Part shown: positions 28,177-38,571 of the stretch, in pieces
Layout of the letters: every line of letters begins with the position of its first letter
How positions within the stretch are numbered: position 1 is the first letter of the stretch
Assembly: GCF_000321415.2 (NCBI RefSeq)
Contig: NC_019902.2
Location: forward strand, 3,286,001 to 3,350,000
Source: Thioalkalivibrio nitratireducens DSM 14787
GTDB lineage: Bacteria > Pseudomonadota > Gammaproteobacteria > Ectothiorhodospirales > Ectothiorhodospiraceae
Direction of reading: 5' to 3'
DNA: 64,000 nt
Notes under the pieces: generated by a model
Told to the model about the DNA's origin: nothing
What the model saw: the letters and a program-made list of their open reading frames with translations, nothing else
Databases searched by the model: none
Position numbers and translations under genes: made by a program

Positions 28177-29712
28177 ATGAACGACTCGCAACCCCCGCTG
28201 CAGCCACGGGCCCGACGACCGGGGTTCCCGCGACCTGTACTGGTCGCGGGCGCGCTGTTCCTGGCCCTGAGCCTTTCCGGCACGGGCCAGGCCGAGACCG
28301 CCGCTGAAAACGCTGCCTCGGAGACCGGGCCCGACGCCCTGCTGGAACGGATCCATTCCATGGAGGGCATGCTCGGCAACCTGCGCGACGAGAACGAGAT
28401 GCTCTCTGCAGAGCTGTCGACCGCCCGGACCGAACTCGCAGCCCACGGAGAGGAACGCGCGCTATTCCGCGCCGACATCGCCTCGCTGGAAGGCGAACTC
28501 GAGGCCACCAACCGGACGCTATCCGAGCTCCAAGCCACGGCCGACCAGGCCTGGGCAGAATCCGAGGATGCGCGGAACGAGCTGGCCAACCTGCGCGCAG
28601 CCCACGAAATACTCCAGGCCGAGCTCTCCCAGGCCCGTACCGAACTCGCCGCCCAGGGCGAGGAACGCGCCCTGCTCCGCGCCGAGATCACCGACCTCGA
28701 GAACCAGCTGACCGAGACACAGGCCGTCGCCAGCGATGCCCGCCAGGGCCGCGAACAGGCCGAGGCCGCCGCCGCGGACCTGCAGGCCGCCAAGGAGATC
28801 CTCGAGGCCGAGCTCTCCCAGGCCCGTACCGAACTCGCCGCCCAGGGCGAGGAACGCGCCCTGCTCCGCGCCGAGATCACCGACCTCGAGAACCAGCTGA
28901 CCGAGACACAGGCCGTCGCCAGCGACGCCCGCCAGGGCCGCGAACAGGCCGAGGACGCCGCCGCGGACCTGCAGGCCGCCAAGGAGATCCTCGAGGCCGA
29001 GCTCTCCCAGGCCCGTACCGAACTCGCCGCCCAGGGCGAGGAACGCGCCCTGCTCCGCGCCGAGATCACCGACCTCGAGAACCAGCTGACGTCCGCCCGG
29101 ACCGAACTGAGCGAAGTCCGCAACGCGAACGAAGACCTCCGGCAGGAACAACAGGCGGCCCGCGATGAACTCGCCACGCTACAAACCAGCATGGACGATC
29201 TCAGGGCGCGACTGGACGAGTCACAGGCGGAACTGACCCGCGCACAATCCAACCAGGCCGCCCTGCAGGAAGAACTGGCCGCTGTGCAACAGGCACGCAC
29301 CGAGGCCCAGGCCGAGAGCGAACGCGAACTCGCCCGCCTGCGTGCGATGCTGCCGCCGGACGAGGGAGGCTCGCTGGATCTGGAAGCCGTCCGCGCACAG
29401 GCCGCCCAGCATGCTCGCGAGCTGCGCGCTGCCAACCGCGCACTGCGGCCGGGCAGCAGCGCCGAACCACGACAGCTGGAAGCCATCGAGGCAGCCGCCG
29501 AGCAACTGCGCCGCGAGCAGGCACTGGTGGTCCGCGCCCAAGGGGGAACGCTGTACCAGGTGAAGCCCGGGGAAACACTTGGCATGATCGCGGCCCGGTT
29601 CTATGGCGAAGGCAACACCTGGCCCCAGGTCCAGGAGATCTACGAGGCCAACCGCCACATCCTGGAAACCCCGGACCAGGTCTGGCCCGGAACGACCCTG
29701 ATCCTGCCGTGA
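28177..29712 (+). CDS. Secreted coiled-coil protein with C-terminal LysM domain
   Basis: The 511-residue protein has a long signal sequence (hydrophobic about 20-38, GTGQAETA cleavage region), a Glu/Ala/Leu-rich coiled coil over about 50-430, and a C-terminal LysM domain (about 455-511: YQVKPGETLGMIAARFYGEG, then WPGTTLILP in parts). LysM binds peptidoglycan, so this is a cell-wall-anchored rod-like protein; resemblance to FimV-type LysM/coiled-coil proteins is general only. The coil contains 63-residue repeats encoded by near-identical 189-bp DNA. An AAGGAG Shine-Dalgarno supports the ATG at 28177. Confidence 0.85.
   Translation: MNDSQPPLQPRARRPGFPRPVLVAGALFLALSLSGTGQAETAAENAASETGPDALLERIHSMEGMLGNLRDENEMLSAELSTARTELAAHGEERALFRADIASLEGELEATNRTLSELQATADQAWAESEDARNELANLRAAHEILQAELSQARTELAAQGEERALLRAEITDLENQLTETQAVASDARQGREQAEAAAADLQAAKEILEAELSQARTELAAQGEERALLRAEITDLENQLTETQAVASDARQGREQAEDAAADLQAAKEILEAELSQARTELAAQGEERALLRAEITDLENQLTSARTELSEVRNANEDLRQEQQAARDELATLQTSMDDLRARLDESQAELTRAQSNQAALQEELAAVQQARTEAQAESERELARLRAMLPPDEGGSLDLEAVRAQAAQHARELRAANRALRPGSSAEPRQLEAIEAAAEQLRREQALVVRAQGGTLYQVKPGETLGMIAARFYGEGNTWPQVQEIYEANRHILETPDQVWPGTTLILP
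28621..29091 (+). repeat. 189-bp in-frame tandem repeats, two full copies plus a half copy
   Basis: Units begin at 28621, 28810 and 28999, each with GAGCTCTCCCAGGCCCGTAC, and copies are almost identical at DNA level. 189 bp is 63 codons, exactly nine heptads, so copy-number change keeps both frame and coiled-coil register. The third copy stops after about 93 bp. Confidence 0.95.
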
Positions 29713-29716
29713 CAAG

Positions 29717-29753
29717 CCGTACCCCGGTGCGCCGTGCGTGTGCCGGGGTACGG
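29717..29753 (+). terminator. Hairpin after the LysM gene
   Basis: Perfect 11-bp arms CCGTACCCCGG/CCGGGGTACGG begin 5 bases after the stop codon. No U-run follows. Confidence 0.55.
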
Positions 29754-30084
29754 TCCAGAGAGTACTCCGAGGCCCTCCCGGGCCGCGCCCGGCGCCCGTG
29801 ACGACGCCCCCGGCCGCACAGCCGATGCGGCCCTGCGCGTTCCCGACACGGCGCGGTCGCAATCCCCCGCATCACCGGCCGGCGCCTCAAGGTTCCGGCA
29901 ACGCCGCCATGCGCGTTCCCCGGGCAGCCGCACCCGGCACTGGAGTACCCGATTTGGGTCAGTCCCGCGCAGCGCACCGGCTCGCACGCCAGGCGCGTTC
30001 TTTCACGCCAGGATCCTTGCGCAGGTCTGCCTCGCGGGAGAAAGGCTACGGCTGCATGCCGATGCGTCCGACGGGATACCTGCG
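29754..30084. other. Gene-free spacer between convergent LysM and lptG genes
   Basis: About 330 bp of GC-rich sequence with only shadow frames and no recognisable element. Confidence 0.4.
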
Positions 30085-31152
30085 TCAACCCCGTACCCTG
30101 GCCAGCGCCACCAGCGCGATCAGCAGGAACAGCCAGAGCGGCGCACTGGCGGCGACCCAGGGCGGGAGGTCGTAGACCAGTCCCATGTGCGTCATCGTTC
30201 GCATCACGATCACGAAACCCACACCGAGCACCAGCCCAATGAACAGGCGTCGCCCGGCGCCGCCCTCGCGCTGGTGTCCGAACAGGAACGGGATCGCCAG
30301 CAGCAGCATCACCCAGGTGCTGGCCGGCAGAATGACACGCTGCCAGAAGGCCACTTCGTAGGCGGCGGACTCGAGATGGTTCTCCTGCAGGTACCGGATA
30401 TATCGCGCCAGGTCGCCAGCGGCCATCTGGCGCGGCTCCACCACCAGCACACCGAAATATTCCGGGGCCAGCAGCCGGTCCGAGATCTCCTCGGACTGCC
30501 TTTCCGGAATCACGCCGAACGGTGATACCCGTGATCGGGCGACCTCCAACAACCGCCAGCGGTCTCCTTCGAACTCGGCCCGGTCCACCTTCGTGATCGA
30601 CCGCACCCCCCCGGTGGGACCCAACTCGATCACACGCACTCCGGCCAGCCGGTCCCCGGGCAGGACCGCATCGGCATGGACGATCCGATTGCCGTCGCGG
30701 GCCCAGAGACCGATCCGGCCGACCGTCATCCGCTCGTCAAATGCGAAAGCCTTCAGGTGCTGCGCACGCGCCTCGGCCTCGGGCGCCAGCAGTTCGCCCA
30801 GGCCGACCATGCCCACCACCACCACCAGGCCGCCCTGCATCACCCAGCTCACGAGTCGCACCCGCGTTACGCCGGCGGCGCGCATCGCCGTCAACTCGCT
30901 GTTCGACGCCAGGTTGCCGAGCCACAGCAGACTCCCCAGCAAGGCCGCCGTCGGCACCAGTTCGTAGACGCGACGTGGCAGAGTCAACAGGACGTAGACG
31001 ACCGCCTCCCAGAGCCCATACTGGCCGCGCCCGATGTCACCCAGTTCGCCGATCAGCGCGAACACGCCGTCCAGGGTCACCAGCAGCAACAGCGCGAACA
31101 GGGTTCCGATCAGCACCTGGGCGATCACATAGCGGCCGAGTACCGTCGTCAT
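30085..31152 (-). CDS. lptG: LPS export permease LptG
   Basis: The 355-residue protein begins MTTVLGRYVIAQVLIGTLFA and has the LptF/G layout: helix, FALIGELGDIGRGQYG, three N-terminal helices, a periplasmic beta-jellyroll (about 130-260) and three C-terminal helices. It forms the LptB2FG transporter that extracts LPS from the inner membrane. The ATG overlaps the lptF stop (ATGA); a longer frame upstream lies inside lptF and is not used. Confidence 0.96.
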   Translation of the reverse strand: MTTVLGRYVIAQVLIGTLFALLLLVTLDGVFALIGELGDIGRGQYGLWEAVVYVLLTLPRRVYELVPTAALLGSLLWLGNLASNSELTAMRAAGVTRVRLVSWVMQGGLVVVVGMVGLGELLAPEAEARAQHLKAFAFDERMTVGRIGLWARDGNRIVHADAVLPGDRLAGVRVIELGPTGGVRSITKVDRAEFEGDRWRLLEVARSRVSPFGVIPERQSEEISDRLLAPEYFGVLVVEPRQMAAGDLARYIRYLQENHLESAAYEVAFWQRVILPASTWVMLLLAIPFLFGHQREGGAGRRLFIGLVLGVGFVIVMRTMTHMGLVYDLPPWVAASAPLWLFLLIALVALARVRG

Positions 31153-32255
31153 CTCGAACCGTCCCTCATCGGCCGGAGCAGGACCGGCCACAGGCACCGG
31201 CGCCACGACAGCACCAGCCAGACCGACAATGGCAGCAGGTGCACCCACCACAGCCCGAGCCACATCGGCACCTGCCCGACGATCACCCAGGACTTGCCCA
31301 TGATCAGCAGGTTTGCATACAGGGCATACACGACGATCGCCAGCGGCACCGCCGCGTATCGCCCGCTGCGCGGGGGCACCAGCCCCAGCGGCAGCGCGAC
31401 CAGAGCCAGCATCAGCACCGACACCGGCATCGCCAGCCGCCACTCGAGTTCCCCACGGAACACCGGCTGGTGCCGCTGTTCCCAGAGCTCCGCGATCGGA
31501 ACCCCGTCGAGACTGCGCCTAGGCTCCGCCAATGTTGGATCCGGCACGCGCATGCGCAGGCGATCGAAATCCAGCATCTGAAAGGAGCCCTCGCCCGGAA
31601 CGCCGACGTAACGGTGGCCGTCCTCCAGAACCAGATAGCGCGCGCTGGCGTGCAGCTCCGCGATGGCCCGCGTCGCCACCGTGACCTCGGCGATACCATC
31701 GGCACGCTCGTGGTAGATGAACACGCCGAGCAGCGCCTGACGGTCGGGCGTCAGACTTTCCGCGAAGAACACCTGGTCACCCACACGCGAGCGCAGAAAT
31801 CTGCCCGGCGTGATCCCCACCAGGTCGGATCGCTGGTCCGCCCGGTCCCGAAGCTGATCCACCATCGCTTCCACCCGGGGCACCACGAACGACATCAGGA
31901 ACAACAGGACCAGCGCCGCAGGAATCGCGACCAGGTAGATCGCCCGATACAGACGAGCGAAAGATACGCCGCCGGCCTGCATCGCGATCAGTTCGCTGTC
32001 GCGCTGCATCCTGCCCAGCACCAACAGGAACGACAGGAACAGCGCGACCGGCCACAGGAGCATCAGCCCCTTGAACGACCCGAACGCCACCAGCGCCGGC
32101 AGTACGTCGAGAGGAATCCGGCCTTCCGCGACGTCGCGCAAGACACGGCCCAGCACACCGCCGATGATAACCAGCAGCAGCACCGCGGTGACCGCGGCCT
32201 GGGTCACCAGGAAGTCGCGGGCAAGAAAACGCTCGATCAGCAGCGGACGAATCAC
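31149..32255 (-). CDS. lptF: LPS export permease LptF
   Basis: The 368-residue protein has the LptF/G architecture: LLIERFLARDFLVTQAAVTA first helix, GRMQRDSELIAMQAGGVS conserved loop, periplasmic jellyroll and three C-terminal helices. I choose GTG at 32255, just before the first helix, over ATG 32309, because family members begin about there. It is divergent from pepA, the normal gammaproteobacterial arrangement. Confidence 0.95.
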   Translation of the reverse strand: MIRPLLIERFLARDFLVTQAAVTAVLLLVIIGGVLGRVLRDVAEGRIPLDVLPALVAFGSFKGLMLLWPVALFLSFLLVLGRMQRDSELIAMQAGGVSFARLYRAIYLVAIPAALVLLFLMSFVVPRVEAMVDQLRDRADQRSDLVGITPGRFLRSRVGDQVFFAESLTPDRQALLGVFIYHERADGIAEVTVATRAIAELHASARYLVLEDGHRYVGVPGEGSFQMLDFDRLRMRVPDPTLAEPRRSLDGVPIAELWEQRHQPVFRGELEWRLAMPVSVLMLALVALPLGLVPPRSGRYAAVPLAIVVYALYANLLIMGKSWVIVGQVPMWLGLWWVHLLPLSVWLVLSWRRCLWPVLLRPMRDGSR

Positions 32256-32386
32256 GCGGCGACCGCCCCGGGTTCGCGGAACCGCCAGCACGACGGCCCC
32301 ACCGGCCATTCCGCATCCTTGGTCGTTTCTTTACACACACTGCTAAGATTAGCGTCCAAACCCTTTCCCGTCGCGCGAGGTTTCGA

Positions 32387-33874
32387 ATGCAATTCTCGGT
32401 CACTACCGATCCGATCGACAAACCCAGGGCCGGCCTGCGCGTGGTGGGGGTGTTCCAGAAACGCAAGCTCGGCACCACTGCCACGGCCCTGGACGCCGCG
32501 TTGGAAGGTGGCATCGGGAACGTGCTCAAGGCGGGGGAGATGGATGGCGAGGCCGGCAGCACGCTGCTGATCCCCGCCAGCGCGAAGGGCGCCGCGGGCA
32601 CGGTGCTGGCCGGGCTCGGCAAACCGAAGGAGTTCGCTGCTGGGTCCGCGCGCAAGGCCTGCACGGCGGTCGCGAAACTGCTCGCCGAACGCCCGGCCGC
32701 CACAGTGGCCATCGCCGCCGGAGATCTGCTGCCGACCGGACAGGACATCGGCTGGCTGATACGGACGCTGGTCGCCGGGATTGGCGACGCGGCCTACCGG
32801 TTCAACGACTACAAGGGCAAGGAGGAGGTCAAGCCTATCCGGCTGCAGCGGGTGATCTTCTGCGTGGCCGAAGATCAGGCGGTCGATGCGGAGAAGGCCT
32901 GCATCGAGGCTGCCGCGATCCTCGCTGGTTCGAATCACACCCGCGATCTCGGCAACACCCCGCCCAACGACCTCTACCCGGAGACGCTGGCCGAGGCGGC
33001 ACGGGCGCTCGCGAAGGAACACAAGAAGCTCGAGGCCACCGTGCTCGACGAACAGGAACTCGAAAAACTCGGCGCCAATGCGATCCTGGCTGTCGGCCGG
33101 GGCTCCGAGCGCCCGCCGCGCCTGATCGCGCTGGAGTACGGCGGCGGGCCGAAGGACGCGGCGCCAATCGTGCTGGTCGGCAAGGGCATCACCTTCGACA
33201 CCGGGGGCATCTCGCTGAAACCGGGCGAGGCCATGGACGAAATGAAGTACGACATGTGCGGCGCCGCAACCGTGCTTGGCGTGATGAAGGCCGTCAGTCA
33301 ACTCAAGCTGCCGCTGAACGTGGTGGGCGTGATCACCAGCGCCGAGAACATGCCCGACGGTCGTGCCACACGCCCCGGCGACATCGTGAAGACCCTGTCC
33401 GGCAGGACGGTCGAGATCCTGAACACCGACGCCGAGGGGCGCCTGGTGCTCTGCGACGCGCTCACCTGGGTCGAGCGCTTCAAGCCCAAGGCCGTGATCG
33501 ACATCGCGACGCTGACCGGCGCCTGCATCATCGCGTTGGGGCACCAGGCCAGCGCGGTGCTCGGCAACGACGAGGATCTGGTGGCTGCGTTGAAGCAGGC
33601 CGGCGAGAGCAGCCACGACCGCACCTGGGAACTGCCACTGTGGGACGAATACCAGGAGCAGCTGAAGAGCAATTTCGCGGACATGGCCAATATCGGCGGC
33701 CGCCCTGCCGGCACCATCACCGCTGCCTGTTTCCTGGCGCGCTTCGCGGAAAAGTATCCCTGGGCGCACCTGGACATCGCCGGGGTGGCATGGAAGAGCG
33801 GCAAGGAAAAGGGCGCAACCGGGCGCCCGGTACCGCTATTGATGCACTACCTGCTGGACCAGGCTGCTCAGTAG
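32387..33874 (+). CDS. pepA: Leucyl aminopeptidase (cytosol aminopeptidase)
   Basis: The 495-residue M17 peptidase shows VGKGITFDTGGISLKPG, the metal/active-site segment EMKYDMCGAATV, and the signature NTDAEGRLVL. It removes N-terminal residues in the cytosol as a di-metal hexamer and in some bacteria also binds DNA. Length is normal. It is followed by holC after 15 bp, the standard pepA-holC-valS order. Confidence 0.97.
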   Translation: MQFSVTTDPIDKPRAGLRVVGVFQKRKLGTTATALDAALEGGIGNVLKAGEMDGEAGSTLLIPASAKGAAGTVLAGLGKPKEFAAGSARKACTAVAKLLAERPAATVAIAAGDLLPTGQDIGWLIRTLVAGIGDAAYRFNDYKGKEEVKPIRLQRVIFCVAEDQAVDAEKACIEAAAILAGSNHTRDLGNTPPNDLYPETLAEAARALAKEHKKLEATVLDEQELEKLGANAILAVGRGSERPPRLIALEYGGGPKDAAPIVLVGKGITFDTGGISLKPGEAMDEMKYDMCGAATVLGVMKAVSQLKLPLNVVGVITSAENMPDGRATRPGDIVKTLSGRTVEILNTDAEGRLVLCDALTWVERFKPKAVIDIATLTGACIIALGHQASAVLGNDEDLVAALKQAGESSHDRTWELPLWDEYQEQLKSNFADMANIGGRPAGTITAACFLARFAEKYPWAHLDIAGVAWKSGKEKGATGRPVPLLMHYLLDQAAQ

Positions 33875-33889
33875 GCGCTCGGAACCCTG

Positions 33890-34315
33890 ATGACGCGCGT
33901 CGCCTTCTACCTGCTCGCGGCCCGCGATGAGCAAGCGCGGCGCCTGTTTGCCTGCCGCCTCGCGCGCAAGGTCAGCAGGATGGGCCACCACGTGCACATC
34001 CATACGCCGGACGCGGGCAGCACAGACGAGATGGACCGGCTGCTGTGGACCTTCGAGGACATCGCGTTCCTGCCACATGGCACCGATGTCAACGATCCCG
34101 ACAGCCCGGTCACGGTGCACGACCAGGCGGCTCCCGCAGACCGCTGCGACGTGCTGATCAACCTCGCGCCCGAAGTGCCGGAGTACTTCGGGCGTTTCGA
34201 GCGCGTCGCCGATCTGGTCGGCGGCGACGCGACGGCACGGGCACGGGGCCGCGAGCGCTACCGCTTCTTCAAGGAACGCGGCTACCCGCTGGAGCACCAC
34301 GAGATCGACCCCTGA
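33890..34315 (+). CDS. holC: DNA polymerase III subunit chi
   Basis: The 141-residue protein shows the HolC pattern: VAFYLLAARDEQARRLFACRLARK in parts (FACRLARK), LLWTFEDIAFLPH and CDVLINLAPEVPEYFGRFERV in parts (VLINL). Chi links the clamp loader to SSB. It lies directly after pepA. In most relatives valS follows at once; here a GATase gene is inserted between. Confidence 0.95.
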   Translation: MTRVAFYLLAARDEQARRLFACRLARKVSRMGHHVHIHTPDAGSTDEMDRLLWTFEDIAFLPHGTDVNDPDSPVTVHDQAAPADRCDVLINLAPEVPEYFGRFERVADLVGGDATARARGRERYRFFKERGYPLEHHEIDP

Positions 34316-34341
34316 CCGCGACCCAGCCCGACCACCAATCG

Positions 34342-35058
34342 ATGCGCATCGCGATACTCCAGCACGTACCCCACGAGGGTCCCGCGGCCCTCGACGAATG
34401 GACCCGCGCCCGCGGCCACGAAAAGACCGATTACCCCCTGTACCAGGGCCAGGCACTGCCCGCACCCGCCGCGTTCGAGTGCCTGGTGGTTCTCGGTGGC
34501 GGCATGAGTGTTCACGACACCGGTATCCACGCGTGGATCGAGCCCGAACGCGTGCTGATCCGTGCGGCCATGGCCGAGCGGATTCCCGTGATCGGCATCT
34601 GCCTCGGCGCCCAGCAGCTCGCTCATGCACTGGGTGCCCGGGTCGTTCCGAACCCGGTGCGCGAAGTGGGCTTCTGGCCGATCCGGCGCGTCGGCGACGC
34701 CCTGCCGCTGCCCGCTGAGACGACGGCCCTGCACTGGCATGGCGACACCTTCGATCTGCCCGAGGACGCGTATCGGCTCGCAGCCAGCGATGCCTGCCGG
34801 AACCAGATCTTCGTTACCGGCGATGGTCTTGGCCTCGGCCTGCAATGCCACTTGGAAGCGACACCGCAATGGATCGACGCCTGTTGCACCCACGACGCCG
34901 ACTACCTGATTCCGGGGCCATGGATGCAGGATGCCGCCCGGCTCCGCGCCGAACGCGCTGCCTATCCGACCATGCACGCAGCGTTGTTCGATCTGCTCGA
35001 CGCCTTCCTCGACTGCGCCCGGCGCGCGGGCGAGGTTTTGCGCCGCGACGACGACTGA
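34342..35058 (+). CDS. Type 1 glutamine amidotransferase-like protein
   Basis: The 238-residue protein has a class I GATase fold: LVVLGGGMSVHD oxyanion strand, nucleophile Cys in GICLGAQQLAHALGA, and LHWHGDTFDLP and LQCHLEAT giving the His-Glu pair (H, E two residues later). It resembles the stand-alone GMP-synthase-like amidotransferases. The acceptor substrate is unknown. It starts 26 bp after holC, so it is probably co-transcribed with pepA-holC. Confidence 0.88.
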   Translation: MRIAILQHVPHEGPAALDEWTRARGHEKTDYPLYQGQALPAPAAFECLVVLGGGMSVHDTGIHAWIEPERVLIRAAMAERIPVIGICLGAQQLAHALGARVVPNPVREVGFWPIRRVGDALPLPAETTALHWHGDTFDLPEDAYRLAASDACRNQIFVTGDGLGLGLQCHLEATPQWIDACCTHDADYLIPGPWMQDAARLRAERAAYPTMHAALFDLLDAFLDCARRAGEVLRRDDD

Positions 35059-35148
35059 CCGCCCGCGGATCCCCTGATCCGCCCCGGCCCGCCGCCAACC
35101 GCGGTGTCCGTGCGACCATCGGCGCACCGCTCGCTGCCCGCCACCCGC

Positions 35149-35154
35149 TATAAT
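35149..35154 (+). promoter_or_regulatory. Candidate valS -10 box
   Basis: A perfect TATAAT lies 30 bp before the valS start codon. No convincing -35 is seen at 17 bases upstream. Confidence 0.45.
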
Positions 35155-35184
35155 GCGCCGCTGATTCCAAGCCCCCGGCCCGTC

Positions 35185-37950
35185 ATGGACAAGAGCTTCG
35201 ACCCGCGCACGATCGAGCAGGATCTGTACCGTCAGTGGGAGGAAAGCGGCTGCTTCGCGGTGCGCGACGCCAATGCCCCGCCCTACTGCATCCTGCTGCC
35301 GCCGCCGAACGTCACCGGAACGCTGCACATGGGGCACGCGTTCCAGCACACGCTGATGGACGCACTGATCCGGCACCGGCGCATGCGCGGCGACGCGGTG
35401 CTGTGGCAGGGCGGCACCGACCACGCCGGCATCGCGACGCAGATGGTCGTCGAGCGCCGGCTCGCGGCCGACGGCAAGAGCCGCCACGACCTCGGGCGCG
35501 AGGAATTCCTGAAGGCGGTCTGGGACTGGAAGGAGCAATCCGGCGGCACGATCTCCGCGCAGATGCGCCGACTCGGCAACTCGATCGACTGGTCGCGCGA
35601 GCGCTTCACGATGGATGCAGGACTGTCCAACGCGGTCACCGATGTCTTCGTTCGCCTGTACGACGAAGGGCTGATCTACCGCGGCAAGCGGCTGGTGAAC
35701 TGGGACCCGGTGCTGCACACCGCGGTCTCCGATCTCGAGGTGTTGTCCGAGGAAGAGCAGGGTTCGCTCTGGCACTTCCGCTACCCGCTGACCGACGGCA
35801 CCGGGCACCTGGTGGTCGCCACCACCCGGCCCGAGACGATGCTCGGTGACACCGCGGTGGCGGTGCACCCGGACGACGAGCGCTACCGGCACCTGATCGG
35901 GCAGCAGGTCGAACTGCCGCTGACCGGGCGGACCATCCCGGTGATTGCGGACGACTACGTCGATCCTGAATTCGGTACCGGCTGCGTGAAGATCACGCCG
36001 GCGCACGACTTCAACGACCACGCGGTGGGCATGCGCCACAACCTGCCGCTGATCAACCTGTTCACCATCGACGCACGCCTGAACGAGAATGCGCCCGAGG
36101 CCTACCGGGGCCTGGACCGCTTCGAGGCACGCAAGCGGGTCGTCGCGGATCTCGAGGCCCTCGGCCTGCTGGAGAAAGTGGCTGACCACCGGCTGATGGT
36201 CCCGCGCGGGGACCGCAGCGGTGCGGTGATCGAGCCCTTCCTGACCGACCAGTGGTACGTGAAGGCCGGCCCGCTGGCAGAGCCCGCGATCCGGGCGGTC
36301 GAGGACGGGCGTATCCGCTTCGTGCCCGAGAACTGGTCGAAGACCTACTTCGAGTGGATGCGCAACATCGAGGACTGGTGCATCTCGCGCCAGATCTGGT
36401 GGGGCCACCGGATCCCGGCCTGGTACGACGCCGAAGGGAAAGTCTACGTCGGACGCTCGGAAGCCGAGGTGCGCGAACGCCACGGTCTGGGGCCGGCGGT
36501 CGCGCTCGCGCAGGACGAGGACGTGCTCGATACCTGGTTCAGCTCGGCGTTGTGGCCGTTCTCGACGCTCGGCTGGCCGGAGCAGACACATGAACTGGGT
36601 CGCTTTTACCCCACCAGCGTACTGGTCACCGGCTTCGACATCATCTTCTTCTGGGTCGCCCGGATGATCATGATGGGCCTGAAATTCATGGACGACGTTC
36701 CCTTTCGCGAGATCTACATCACCGGGCTGATCCGCGACGCGGAAGGCCAGAAGATGTCCAAGTCCAAGGGCAACGTGCTCGACCCGATCGACCTGATCGA
36801 CGGCATCACGCTCGACGCGCTGGTCGAGAAGCGCACCGCCGGGCTGATGCAGCCGCAGATGGCGAAGAAGATCGCCAAGGCCACGCGCGGACAATTCCCC
36901 GAGGGCATCCCCGCGTTCGGCACCGACGCGCTGCGTTTCACGCTGTCGGCGCTCGCGACCACCGGACGCGACATCAAGTTCGACCTCGGGCGCATCGAGG
37001 GCTATCGCAACTTCTGCAACAAACTCTGGAACGCCGCGCGCTTCGTGCTGATGAACGTGGACGGGCATGACACCGGGCTCGGTCCCGACGCGCGCATGCC
37101 GACACTGGCCGACCGCTGGATCCAGGACCGGCTGCGCGCAACCGCCACCGCGGTGACGGCCCACTACGACGCCTACCGCTTCGACCTGGCCGCGCAGACG
37201 CTGTACGACTTCACCTGGCACGACTACTGCGACTGGTACCTCGAACTGACCAAGCCGGTGCTGAACGGCGATGCGGATGCCTCGGTGAAGCGCGCGACGC
37301 GGCACACGCTGGTGCAGGTACTGGAAGCACTGCTGCGGCTGCTGCACCCGATGATGCCGTTCATCACCGAGGCGATCTGGAACGACGTGAAACCCGCCGT
37401 CGGCGTCGACGCCCGCTTCCTGGTCGAACGGCCCTGGGTCGAAACGGAGGATTTCCCGGCCGATGCCGCCGCCGGTACCGAACTCGAGTGGGTCAAAGGC
37501 TTCATCACCGGCCTGCGCCGGATCCGGGCCGAGATGGACATCGCGCCGGGCAAGCTGTTACCGGTACTGGTGCAGAACTGGACCGAACCCGACCAGGAGC
37601 GTTTCCTGCGCCACCGCACATTGCTGGACTTCCTGGCGAAACCCGAGTCGGTCACCTGGCTGAACCCGGGCGAAGAGGCGCCAGAATCGGCGCTGTCGCT
37701 GGTCGGCGAGATGCGCCTGCTGATTCCTCTCGCCGGGCTGATCGACAAGGATGCCGAGATCGCGCGCCTCACCAAGGAGATCGGCAAGTTGGACCGGAAC
37801 CTGGAACAAAGCGAATCGCGCCTGGCCAACGAGAGCTTCGTCGCCCGCGCACCCGCGGAGGTGGTCGCAAAGGAACGGGCCCGGGTCGCCGAGCTCCGCG
37901 CGGCCCGCAGCGACCTCGGCGCCCAGCTCGAGCGCATCCGCCGCCTGTAG
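35185..37950 (+). CDS. valS: Valyl-tRNA synthetase
   Basis: The 921-residue class I synthetase shows the HIGH motif in [15 protein letters not shown], the editing (CP1) domain with [20 protein letters not shown] in parts (RPETMLGD), the KMSKS motif in [11 protein letters not shown] and the C-terminal coiled-coil tRNA-binding arm ([16 protein letters not shown]). It charges tRNA-Val in the cytosol. The ATG at 35185 ([18 protein letters not shown]) matches the family. Confidence 0.98.
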   Translation: MDKSFDPRTIEQDLYRQWEESGCFAVRDANAPPYCILLPPPNVTGTLHMGHAFQHTLMDALIRHRRMRGDAVLWQGGTDHAGIATQMVVERRLAADGKSRHDLGREEFLKAVWDWKEQSGGTISAQMRRLGNSIDWSRERFTMDAGLSNAVTDVFVRLYDEGLIYRGKRLVNWDPVLHTAVSDLEVLSEEEQGSLWHFRYPLTDGTGHLVVATTRPETMLGDTAVAVHPDDERYRHLIGQQVELPLTGRTIPVIADDYVDPEFGTGCVKITPAHDFNDHAVGMRHNLPLINLFTIDARLNENAPEAYRGLDRFEARKRVVADLEALGLLEKVADHRLMVPRGDRSGAVIEPFLTDQWYVKAGPLAEPAIRAVEDGRIRFVPENWSKTYFEWMRNIEDWCISRQIWWGHRIPAWYDAEGKVYVGRSEAEVRERHGLGPAVALAQDEDVLDTWFSSALWPFSTLGWPEQTHELGRFYPTSVLVTGFDIIFFWVARMIMMGLKFMDDVPFREIYITGLIRDAEGQKMSKSKGNVLDPIDLIDGITLDALVEKRTAGLMQPQMAKKIAKATRGQFPEGIPAFGTDALRFTLSALATTGRDIKFDLGRIEGYRNFCNKLWNAARFVLMNVDGHDTGLGPDARMPTLADRWIQDRLRATATAVTAHYDAYRFDLAAQTLYDFTWHDYCDWYLELTKPVLNGDADASVKRATRHTLVQVLEALLRLLHPMMPFITEAIWNDVKPAVGVDARFLVERPWVETEDFPADAAAGTELEWVKGFITGLRRIRAEMDIAPGKLLPVLVQNWTEPDQERFLRHRTLLDFLAKPESVTWLNPGEEAPESALSLVGEMRLLIPLAGLIDKDAEIARLTKEIGKLDRNLEQSESRLANESFVARAPAEVVAKERARVAELRAARSDLGAQLERIRRL

Positions 37951-38145
37951 GACCGTGCCTCCCGCAAGAACGAGGGATCGGTCACGCGCCAACGCCGCCG
38001 TGCCTTTGGCGCGTCCCTGCAAAGGCCGCCGTTTCAACCGTGCAGGAGCACGCCTCGCACGCGAATCGGCGATCGCCAAGGCACCAACGTTTACCGTGTC
38101 TGCGGCGCGTTCGCGAGCACGCTCGCTCCCAAGGGTGCGGGTCGT
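37951..38145. other. Spacer between convergent valS and zapG
   Basis: Nothing coding is evident. The sequence has several short GC-rich inverted segments but no classical terminator. Confidence 0.35.
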
Positions 38146-38571
38146 TCAATCGGGGCGCGGGGGTTTGAGATCGATCTCGCGTTCGCGGGCGTCCGAGCTG
38201 CGCGACTGCGTCGGCTCGGACCGTCCTTCGCGGCCTTCGCGCACCGGCACGTTGGCGAGCAACCGGCCCGCGCGTTCTTCGAGCCGCTGCCGGGTGGGCT
38301 TGTCGGCCAGCTCCTCGCAACTCTCGGCGAGGTGGTGGTACAGATCGCGGTACGCCCCGGCCATCCCGGCAAACAGCGTCGCGGTTCGATCGAAATGCTG
38401 GTTCACCGCGCTGCGGTAGCGGTTGAGTTCCTGCATGCGGCTGTCGAGTTCGCTCTCCAGTTCGCGGATCAGGCGCCGCTCATGGCTGGTCGTCCGGCCG
38501 ATCCAGAACCCCAGCACTCCCGCCAGCGCCACCGCCAACAGGATCAGGAGCAACCAGAGACCCATCGTCAT
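38146..38571 (-). CDS. zapG: DUF1043 / YhcB (ZapG) family envelope protein
   Basis: The 141-residue protein has one N-terminal transmembrane helix (LWLLLILLAVALAGVLGFWIG), then RTTSHERRLIRELESELDSRMQELNRYRSAVNQHF in parts (ELNRYRSAVNQHFDRTA), the DUF1043 signature, and a charged C-terminal tail. In Escherichia coli YhcB links division, peptidoglycan and phospholipid synthesis. Start fixed at 38571 by a GGAAGAG Shine-Dalgarno and the helix position. Confidence 0.9.
   Translation of the reverse strand: MTMGLWLLLILLAVALAGVLGFWIGRTTSHERRLIRELESELDSRMQELNRYRSAVNQHFDRTATLFAGMAGAYRDLYHHLAESCEELADKPTRQRLEERAGRLLANVPVREGREGRSEPTQSRSSDAREREIDLKPPRPD

Noticed and set aside
28104-29585. A Ser/Arg-rich 493-codon minus-strand frame over the LysM gene
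   Set aside because: Its repeats merely mirror the coiled-coil repeats of the real gene; no start signal.
34282-37347. A 1021-codon open frame on the minus strand over valS
   Set aside because: It is antisense to valS, whose motifs are complete; long mirror frames are expected at this GC content.
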